A stretch of DNA of 6,117 bases, taken from contig URTL01000117.1 of NCBI GenBank assembly GCA_900550785.1, forward strand, positions 1-6,117. Direction: 5' to 3'. The position numbers and the translations under genes are program-made. Positions 1 to 6,117 of this stretch are shown one piece after another (the first letter of the stretch is position 1; every line of letters begins with the position of its first letter). The notes beneath the pieces were generated by a model, which saw only the letters and a program-made list of their open reading frames with translations, was not told where the DNA came from and did no database searches. The DNA is from an uncultured Collinsella sp. (GTDB taxonomy: Bacteria > Actinomycetota > Coriobacteriia > Coriobacteriales > Coriobacteriaceae).

Positions 1-1
1 C

Positions 2-598
2 CTGCCGATCATCGAGACCCAGGACGGCGACGTCTCGGCCTACATTCCGACCAACGTCATTTCCATTACCGATGGTCAGATCTACCTGCAGTCCGAGCTC
101 TTCTTCCAGGGCCAGCGCCCGGCAGTCGACGTGGGCATCTCCGTGTCCCGCGTCGGTGGTGACGCACAGACCAAGGCTATGAAGCAGGTCGCCGGCAACC
201 TCCGCCTGGACCTCGCTTCGTACCAGGAGCTCGCCGGCTTTACGCAGTTCGGCTCCGACCTCGACGAGGCCACGCAAAAGCAGCTTACCCACGGCGCTCG
301 CATGACTGAGCTCCTTAAGCAGCCGCGCTACAAGCCATTCGAGGTTGGCGAGCAGATTGCAGTTCTGTTTGCAGGCAACGAGGGCTTCCTCGACGATCTC
401 GAGATTGCCGACGTGCTGCCTTTCCGCGCTGAGCTTATCGAGTACCTGGACAATGGCTTTGGCTCGCTGCTCGACAAGGTTCGCGCCAAGAAGATCGACG
501 AAGACACCAAGGCCGAGCTCTTGCGTGTCATCGGTGACTTCAAGCAGCAGTTCATGGCCAAGCACCATGCCGATACGACTGGATCAGAGGAGAACTAA
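2..598 (+). CDS. atpA: F-type ATP synthase alpha subunit (5'-truncated by window edge)
   Basis: This is the C-terminal 198 residues of the alpha subunit of F1, which alternates with beta in the hexameric head and carries the non-catalytic nucleotide sites. The reading frame is open from base 2; bacterial alpha is usually just over 500 residues, so roughly the first 60% lies outside the window. The visible part starts with the conserved segment LPIIETQDGDVSAYIPTNVI. The alpha/beta family signature PAVDVGISVS is at local residues 40-49. It is followed by the arginine (local R50, codon 149-151) that corresponds to the arginine finger reaching into the beta catalytic site (Arg376 in E. coli). The rest is the helical C-terminal domain (SDLDEATQKQL, then MTELLKQPRYKPFEV). 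The gene ends in TAA five bases before atpG, in a continuous atp operon. Nothing is missing or broken in the visible part. Confidence 0.97.
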   Translation: MPIIETQDGDVSAYIPTNVISITDGQIYLQSELFFQGQRPAVDVGISVSRVGGDAQTKAMKQVAGNLRLDLASYQELAGFTQFGSDLDEATQKQLTHGARMTELLKQPRYKPFEVGEQIAVLFAGNEGFLDDLEIADVLPFRAELIEYLDNGFGSLLDKVRAKKIDEDTKAELLRVIGDFKQQFMAKHHADTTGSEEN

Positions 599-603
599 GC
601 CCT

Positions 604-1511
604 ATGGCCAATCTTCGCGACATTAAGAAGCGAATCTCCTCGGTTACCACGACCAAGCAGATCACGCGCACGATGGAAATGGTCTCTACGGCCAAGATCC
701 GTCGTGCCCTTGATCGCTCCAAGCAGGCCGAGCCCTATAAGGAGGCGCTGACCGACGTCATGTTGACGGTCGCCGGCGACGCCTCCTGCTCGGGCACCGA
801 TCCCATGCTGCAGAAGCATGAGAGCGTCAAGCATGGCCTGATTGTCGTTATTGCCTCGGACCGCGGCCTTGCCGGCGGTTTCAATACGACGGTGGAGCGC
901 ACGGCCGAAAAGCTCGCCGCTTCTTGGGCGAACGATGGCATCGAGTGCGAGATCATCGCGTGTGGGCGCAAACCGGCCACGTATTTCCGCGACCGCGCAA
1001 ACGTCGTCATGCATTTTGAGGGCAATTCCTCCGAGCCCGATTTTAATCAGGCTCGCATGATTTCCTCTCATATCTGCGATGCGTATCGTGCCGGCGAGCT
1101 TGACCGCGTCGAGCTTGTCTACCACCACGCCAAGAACCGCGTGGATCAGGAGCTTCGCGTCGAGCGCTTGCTGCCGCTCGATCCCGAGATGATCGCTATG
1201 GCCCACGGTCCGCGTAAGAACGAGACCGACGCCCCTAAGCGCATCTCGTCCACGTTCGAGTTCGTGCCCTCTCCCGAGCATGTTCTCGGCAAGCTTGTAC
1301 CGTCGTATATCCTGACGGTCATCTACCAGGCCCTGATCGATTCGGCGGCCGCCGAGCAGGGTGCACGCCGCAAGGCCATGCACTCCGCGACGGAAAACGC
1401 CACCGCGATCATCTCGACCCTTACCCGCACGTATAGTCGCGTGCGTCAGGCTTCGATCACGACCGAGATTAACGAGATCGTCGGCGGAGCCTCAGCATTG
1501 GAGGAACAGTA

Positions 1512-1512
<1 letters not shown>
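604..1512 (+). CDS. atpG: F-type ATP synthase gamma subunit (rotor shaft)
   Basis: Gamma is the central stalk that turns inside the alpha3-beta3 head and couples ion flow through F0 to ATP synthesis. The protein has 302 residues, slightly longer than E. coli gamma (287). The N-terminal helix has the typical pattern IKKRISSVTTTKQITRTMEM (residues 7-26). The mid-protein motif SDRGLAGGFN is at 85-94. The C-terminal helix carries the gamma signature ITTEINEIVGGASA at 285-298, preceded by RVRQAS. The familiar YN.ARQ of many gamma subunits reads YSRVRQ here (residues 277-282). A loop around 195-215, before the conserved FEFVPSPE segment, probably accounts for some of the extra length. The ATG is chosen because AGAGGAG (586-592, inside the end of atpA) sits 11 nt upstream and the N-terminus aligns with the family. 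The stop overlaps the atpD start by one base (TAATG). Confidence 0.97.
1500..1506 (+). promoter_or_regulatory. Ribosome binding site of atpD inside atpG
   Basis: GGAGGAA lies in the last codons of atpG, 5 nt before the atpD ATG at 1512. It supports this start over any later one. With the TAATG stop/start overlap it points to translational coupling of beta to gamma. Confidence 0.75.
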
Positions 1513-2966
<1,454 letters not shown>

Positions 2967-2969
2967 GTT

Positions 2970-3362
2970 ATGCGTATCCGCATCGTGTGCCCCGTGAGCC
3001 TCGCCTATGAGGGTGACGCTGCGTTTGTGTCGATTCCGTCTACGGATGGCGAGTTTGGCGTTTTACCTGCTCACTCCAGCGAAATCTGCACGATCGACCG
3101 CGGTTACGTTCGCGTTTCCGATAAGGCCATGGGCACTGTCGACCACACGTTTGCCGTGGTCGGCGGCTACGCCCAGGTCGCGGACGATGTCGTGACCGTC
3201 CTCGCCGAGCGCGCTTGCGATTTGGCGACCGTCGATGCCGACAAGGTTAAAGCTGATATTCAAGGTTTTGAAGAGAAGCTGGGTAATTTGTCGGAGGATG
3301 ATGCACGCCGCGCCTACCTCTATAATGAAATCGCATGGTGTAAGCTCAAGCTTGCCCAATAG
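2970..3362 (+). CDS. atpC: F-type ATP synthase epsilon subunit
   Basis: Epsilon sits on the foot of gamma, links the shaft to the F0 c-ring and in many bacteria restrains ATP hydrolysis through its C-terminal helices. The protein has 130 residues, normal for the family. The N-terminal beta-sandwich (about 1-85) contains the hallmark DGEFGVLPAHSSE (26-38) and VVGGYAQVADDVVTVLAE (63-80). The C-terminal part (about 86-128) is predicted to form the two-helix hairpin, so this is the long form capable of inhibition in principle. Three bases separate it from atpD. GGAGGAG at 2954-2960, inside the end of atpD, serves the ATG at 2970. It is the last gene of the atp operon and is followed by an intrinsic terminator. 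A perfect TATAAT falls in its coding sequence at 3321-3326. Confidence 0.96.
   Translation: MRIRIVCPVSLAYEGDAAFVSIPSTDGEFGVLPAHSSEICTIDRGYVRVSDKAMGTVDHTFAVVGGYAQVADDVVTVLAERACDLATVDADKVKADIQGFEEKLGNLSEDDARRAYLYNEIAWCKLKLAQ
3321..3326 (+). promoter_or_regulatory. Possible -10 element for murA within atpC (weak candidate)
   Basis: A perfect TATAAT stands in this high-GC region, encoding Tyr-Asn of AtpC. The hexamers 17-18 nt upstream (around 3297-3303, ATGATG or GATGAT) do not resemble TTGACA, and there is no TG extension. It is noted because murA has no room for a promoter between its terminator-bearing leader and its start. It may simply be coding sequence. Confidence 0.2.
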
Positions 3363-3365
3363 TCA

Positions 3366-3394
3366 AACGCTTTAGCGTTCGACCATTTGCGAAC
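3366..3394 (+). other. Two overlapping, mutually exclusive short inverted repeats in the atpC-murA leader
   Basis: AACGC (3366-3370) pairs with GCGTT (3375-3379) around a 4-nt loop. GTTCG (3377-3381) pairs with CGAAC (3390-3394) around an 8-nt loop. Both use bases 3377-3379, so only one can form at a time. Each stem is only 5 bp, so chance is a fair explanation. They lie just upstream of the strong terminator hairpin. Confidence 0.3.
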
Positions 3395-3398
3395 ACAT

Positions 3399-3437
3399 CA
3401 TGCCCGGGATGGCCCAGCCACCCCGGGCATGCTTTTT
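3399..3437 (+). terminator. Rho-independent terminator after atpC, in the murA leader
   Basis: A perfect 10-bp stem pairs CATGCCCGGG (3399-3408) with CCCGGGCATG (3422-3431). The stem continues after one A/C mismatch into TGGC/GCCA (3410-3413 with 3417-3420) closing a 3-nt loop. One C and five T (3433-3437) follow at once. This is a textbook intrinsic terminator for the atp operon. The last T is two bases before the murA ribosome binding site, so it also forms the 5' leader of any murA transcript starting upstream. Confidence 0.9.
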
Positions 3438-3438
3438 G

Positions 3439-3444
3439 AAAGGG
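3439..3444 (+). promoter_or_regulatory. Ribosome binding site for the TTG start of murA
   Basis: AAAGGG lies 6 nt before TTG 3451. It is a moderate Shine-Dalgarno match at good spacing. It supports the TTG, which also gives an N-terminus that aligns with MurA from its first residue. Confidence 0.65.
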
Positions 3445-3450
3445 TAGACC

Positions 3451-4734
3451 TTGGATATTATCCGCGTTGAGGGTGGCCACGCCATCGGAGGTTCCGTGCC
3501 TGTTTCGGGTGCTAAGAACTCCGCGCTCAAACTTATGGCGGCAACGCTTCTGGCGCCGGGCAAGACGACGCTGCGGAACGTGCCCGATATTTCCGATGTC
3601 CACGTGATGGGCAAGGTGCTCAAGGGCATGGGCGCTACGATCGATGTTCTCGACGAGCACACGCTCGAGATCGATACCTCCCAGGTCGATTCTTGGGAGG
3701 CGCCCTACGAGCTTGTCGCCAAGATGCGCGCCTCCACGGCTGTGATGGGCCCCCTGCTGGGTCGTTTCCATCGCGCCAAGATCGCCATGCCGGGCGGCTG
3801 CAACCTGGGTGCTCGCAAGATCGATATGCATATCTTGGGTCTCGAGGCTCTGGGCGTCGAGTTCGACACCGCCCACGGCTACATCAACGCCAGTGCTCCC
3901 CAGGGTCTGCACGGCACCACCGTCACGCTCGAATTCGCGAGCGTGGGCGCCACCGAGAACCTCATCATGGCTGCCGTGCGCGCACAGGGCACCACGGTTA
4001 TCGACAACGCTGCCCGCGAGCCCGAGATCGTCGACCTTGCCAACATGCTCAACGAGATGGGTGCCAAGATCGTCGGCGCAGGCACGCCCGTCGTGACCAT
4101 CGAGGGCGTGGAGGAGCTGCATCCCGTTACCCATTGCGTGGTGGGTGACCGCATCGAGGCCGGCACCTTTATCGTCGCCGGCGCCCTCATGGCCGATGAG
4201 CGCGGCGTCGATGTTACGGGCTTCTGTCCTATCCACCTGGGAATGGTGCTCAAAAAGATGGAACTTATGGGCATCGAGTGCGAGCGTATCGAGAACGGCG
4301 TTCACGTCAATCGCGTCGAGCGCATCAGGCCGGTCGATATCCAGACGCTTCCGTTCCCGGGTTTCCCGACCGACATGCAGGCGCAGATCATGGTGCTTTC
4401 GGCCCTTGCCGACGGAAGCTCCGTAATTACCGAGAACATCTTCGAGAACCGCTTCATGTTCGCCTCCGAGCTCGTGCGTATGGGTGCCGATATTCGTATC
4501 GAGAGCCATCACGCCATGATTCACGGCGTCAAGGGCTTCTCGGGCGCACAGGTCACCTCACCCGACCTGCGTGGCGGCGCGGCGCTTGTGGTTGCCGGTC
4601 TTATCGCCGATGGCGTTACCGAGGTCTCGGCCATCCATCACATCAAACGTGGCTACGAGCAGTTTGTCGAAAAGCTGCAGGCGCTTGGCGCGCATGTCGA
4701 ACATGCCACCGTTCCCGATCCCGTCATCTACTAA
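3451..4734 (+). CDS. murA: UDP-N-acetylglucosamine 1-carboxyvinyltransferase (MurA)
   Basis: MurA transfers enolpyruvate from phosphoenolpyruvate to UDP-GlcNAc, the first committed step of peptidoglycan synthesis, in the cytoplasm. The protein has 427 residues, close to the E. coli enzyme (419). K22 and N23 are in the SGAKNSALK motif and R93 is in KMRAS. The loop cysteine C117 is in PGGCNLGARK, the residue alkylated by fosfomycin in sensitive enzymes. SVGATEN is at 164-170, NAAREPEIVD at 186-195 and DRIEAGTF at 233-240. D308, the likely general base, is in PGFPTDMQAQ. FENRFM is at 331-336 and R374 is in DLRGGAALV. The near-terminal motif reads HHIKRGYE, with Lys at 399 where HIDRGYE is common; R400 is kept. 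Translation starts at TTG. The gene sits 13 nt after a terminator and 12 nt before the LCP gene. Two MurA paralogues exist in many low-GC Gram-positives, so this may not be the only copy. Confidence 0.97.
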   Translation: MDIIRVEGGHAIGGSVPVSGAKNSALKLMAATLLAPGKTTLRNVPDISDVHVMGKVLKGMGATIDVLDEHTLEIDTSQVDSWEAPYELVAKMRASTAVMGPLLGRFHRAKIAMPGGCNLGARKIDMHILGLEALGVEFDTAHGYINASAPQGLHGTTVTLEFASVGATENLIMAAVRAQGTTVIDNAAREPEIVDLANMLNEMGAKIVGAGTPVVTIEGVEELHPVTHCVVGDRIEAGTFIVAGALMADERGVDVTGFCPIHLGMVLKKMELMGIECERIENGVHVNRVERIRPVDIQTLPFPGFPTDMQAQIMVLSALADGSSVITENIFENRFMFASELVRMGADIRIESHHAMIHGVKGFSGAQVTSPDLRGGAALVVAGLIADGVTEVSAIHHIKRGYEQFVEKLQALGAHVEHATVPDPVIY

Positions 4735-4746
4735 TGCAGGTTGCCT

Positions 4747-5973
4747 ATGTTTAACAAGAAACCCCTAGCGGATAACACCCGAAGACCCTCGACTGGTGCG
4801 CAGGCCAAGATCTACAGTCGCGATAACGTGGCTCGCTATTCCGAGCGCGCTCGTCAACGTCGTCGTAGCCACACGATTCGTCACGTCGCGCTCATTGTCG
4901 TACTCGGCGTGCTGCTGAGCGCCACGACTGCTGCGGGTCTGTGGTTTGCCACTATCATGGGCAAGCTTGGCGACTCCAATGTCATTACCAACAACCTGCG
5001 CCAGATTCTGGTCGATACCAATGAGGCAAAAGATCCGTTCTACGTGTTGCTTCTTGGTACCGACGGTCGTCCGGGCGAGGATACGTATCGTGCCGACTCG
5101 ATTATCCTGGCACGCATCGACCCCACGCAAAAGCAGGCGACGCTCATTTCCGTTCCGCGCGACACCAAGGTCGTGTACAAGGGCGAGACCATGAAGATCA
5201 ACGCCTGCCACACCGTTGGCGGCGCCGAGGCCATGGTCCAGGCGGTCAACGAGCTGTGCGGCGTGCAGATTTCTCACTATGCCGAGGTCAGCTTTGACGG
5301 CATGCAGTCGCTTATTGATTCGGTTGGCGGTATCGACATCAACGCGACCGACGACGTCGACGATCCCGAGCACCTGGATATTAAGATTACCGCTGGTCAG
5401 CAGCATATGGACGGCGCTACTGCCCTTACCTATGCCCGCTGCCGCTACACCTATGCCGACGGCGATTACACGCGCATGCGCCATCAGCGTCAGGTGCTTG
5501 GCGCCCTTGCCAACCAGATTCTCAATAACTTCGATGCCACGAAGATCTTTGGCCTGGTTAATTCGCTGTCCGATATGCTCGTAACCGATATGAGCGTTCA
5601 GGATATCGTCTCCACGGTTAATGCCATGCGCGGCATGGATGTCGAGGGCATCTACTCGGCCAACCTGCCTTCGTATGCTGACGACAGCACTATGATCGAC
5701 GGCGTGAGCTATGTCTTTGTCTACGAAGACGAGCTTAAGGAAATGATGGCCCGCGTCGACGCCGGTGAGGATCCCAGTGGCCCCAACACCATGGGCCTTT
5801 CAGACGGCTCCAGCTCCACGATCGGTGACCTCAACAACAATACGTCCGAGGACTACGCATATGGCACCGCGACCTCGTCGGGTGGCTCGGACGATTCCGA
5901 CGATTCGAGCGACGGCTCCGATTACTACGAAGAGCCCACCGGTGACGGCAACGGCTACGAAGCCAACTACTAG
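4747..5973 (+). CDS. LytR-CpsA-Psr (LCP) family cell-wall glycopolymer transferase, membrane-anchored
   Basis: LCP proteins move undecaprenyl-pyrophosphate-linked polymers (teichoic acid or capsule type) onto peptidoglycan outside the membrane. The protein has 408 residues. A basic cytoplasmic N-terminus (1-45, with RARQRRR) is followed by one membrane helix (about 46-71), with the rest outside. The LCP domain spans about 97-260. LLLGTDGR includes D106, YRADSI includes R115 and D117, and SVPRDT includes R138. ALTYARCRY includes R231 and R233, and DYTRMRHQRQ includes R243 and Q247. These match in order and spacing the metal- and phosphate-binding residues I recall for pneumococcal Cps2A. H246 stands where Arg is common. 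The last ~68 residues (341-408) are an acidic Ser/Gly/Asp/Asn/Tyr tail. Cysteines occur at 54-free positions C154, C171 and C232. ATG 4747 is preferred to TTG 4741 because the only AGG (4738-4740) abuts the TTG but is 6 nt from the ATG. The gene is probably cotranscribed with murA. The acceptor polymer cannot be told from sequence. Confidence 0.92.
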   Translation: MFNKKPLADNTRRPSTGAQAKIYSRDNVARYSERARQRRRSHTIRHVALIVVLGVLLSATTAAGLWFATIMGKLGDSNVITNNLRQILVDTNEAKDPFYVLLLGTDGRPGEDTYRADSIILARIDPTQKQATLISVPRDTKVVYKGETMKINACHTVGGAEAMVQAVNELCGVQISHYAEVSFDGMQSLIDSVGGIDINATDDVDDPEHLDIKITAGQQHMDGATALTYARCRYTYADGDYTRMRHQRQVLGALANQILNNFDATKIFGLVNSLSDMLVTDMSVQDIVSTVNAMRGMDVEGIYSANLPSYADDSTMIDGVSYVFVYEDELKEMMARVDAGEDPSGPNTMGLSDGSSSTIGDLNNNTSEDYAYGTATSSGGSDDSDDSSDGSDYYEEPTGDGNGYEANY

Positions 5974-5974
5974 G

Positions 5975-6002
5975 GTTACGCGGGCTTACCAGCCCGCGTA
6001 AC
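5975..6002 (+). repeat. Perfect 12-bp inverted repeat (hairpin) right after the LCP stop, no U-tract
   Basis: GTTACGCGGGCT (5975-5986) pairs without mismatch with AGCCCGCGTAAC (5991-6002) around a TACC loop, starting two bases after the TAG. It is followed by GGCTCGACGC and not by T residues. It is therefore not a standard intrinsic terminator. It could protect the mRNA 3' end or cause pausing ahead of the second hairpin. The structure is certain from the sequence, the role is not. Confidence 0.8.
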
Positions 6003-6044
6003 GGCTCGACGCTGCGCGCCGCCCAGAACGACAATTTGTCATTC

Positions 6045-6086
6045 AAAAGGCAGGGCATGACCAGAAGGTCAATGCCCCGCCTTTTT
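6045..6086 (+). terminator. Rho-independent terminator downstream of the murA-LCP unit, possibly bidirectional
   Basis: AAAAGGC-A-GGGCAT-GACC (6045-6062) pairs with GGTC-A-ATGCCC-C-GCCTTTT (6067-6085) around an AGAA loop. There is one A/C mismatch and one bulged A. Five T end at 6086. The A-run on the left arm gives a T-run on the other strand, so it could also stop transcription coming from the right. Confidence 0.85.
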
Positions 6087-6117
6087 CATGCCAACTTGTT
6101 CGCTCTGGACGTCGCTC

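Noticed and set aside
595..1383. 262-codon open frame on the minus strand opposite atpG
   Set aside because: It is a shadow of atpG, whose gamma motifs are unambiguous on the + strand.
3346..4524. 392-codon open frame on the minus strand opposite murA
   Set aside because: It mirrors the codon bias of murA, is His/Asp/Gly-rich with no family resemblance, and has no independent ribosome binding or operon context.
4741..4743. TTG as the start of the LCP gene, giving two extra residues
   Set aside because: The only Shine-Dalgarno-like bases (AGG 4738-4740) touch it with no spacing; ATG 4747 has acceptable spacing and a stronger start codon.
4734..4754. ATG overlapping the murA stop (TAATG), as in the atpG-atpD junction
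   Set aside because: This ATG opens a frame of only six codons before TAA and is out of frame with the LCP gene, so it is not the LCP start.
6030..6040. GACAA-T-TTGTC inverted repeat between the two downstream hairpins, considered as an operator
   Set aside because: It has only 5-bp arms, no recognisable promoter elements beside it and no visible downstream gene in the window; chance is sufficient.
6087..6117. Possible start or end of another gene at the right edge
   Set aside because: Thirty-one bases after the terminator give no start codon with ribosome binding site and no recognisable protein fragment.

Overview
The window is high-GC (about 60% by eye), and every gene reads on the + strand with short gaps or overlaps. 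It carries the end of an F-type ATP synthase operon followed by a two-gene cell-envelope unit. A MurA enzyme next to a LytR-CpsA-Psr (LCP) family protein suggests a Gram-positive-type envelope. High GC and the protein style fit Actinomycetota, most likely a gut Coriobacteriia such as Collinsella. That placement is inference from recognition, not from a search.

Layout: the window opens inside atpA (F1 alpha subunit, last 198 residues). It continues with atpG (gamma), atpD (beta) and atpC (epsilon), the canonical F1 order. Gaps are 5 nt (A-G), a 1-nt overlap (G-D) and 3 nt (D-C), as expected for one translationally coupled transcript. An 87-nt gap after atpC holds a strong intrinsic terminator that ends directly against the ribosome binding site of the next gene. 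murA (UDP-GlcNAc enolpyruvyl transferase) starts at a TTG. Twelve bases after murA comes an LCP-family membrane protein with a long acidic Ser/Gly/Asp tail. The window ends with a perfect 12-bp hairpin lacking a U-tract, then a second hairpin with A- and T-tracts that looks like a real terminator. The last ~30 bases hold no feature I can identify.

Function: the four atp genes encode the catalytic head and rotor shaft of the proton (or sodium) ATP synthase. Its F0 genes, and delta, would lie upstream outside the window. MurA makes the first committed peptidoglycan precursor in the cytoplasm. LCP proteins attach undecaprenyl-linked glycopolymers to peptidoglycan outside the membrane, so murA-LCP is a sensible wall-synthesis pair. 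A murA paralogue close downstream of the atp operon is also known from Bacillus subtilis (murAA), so the neighbourhood is probably old and not an acquired island.

I see no mobile element, CRISPR array, RNA gene or unknown system. The points worth a second look are small: the terminator placed in the murA leader, the U-less hairpin after the LCP gene, the LCP tail and cysteines, and a few residue substitutions in otherwise conserved motifs.
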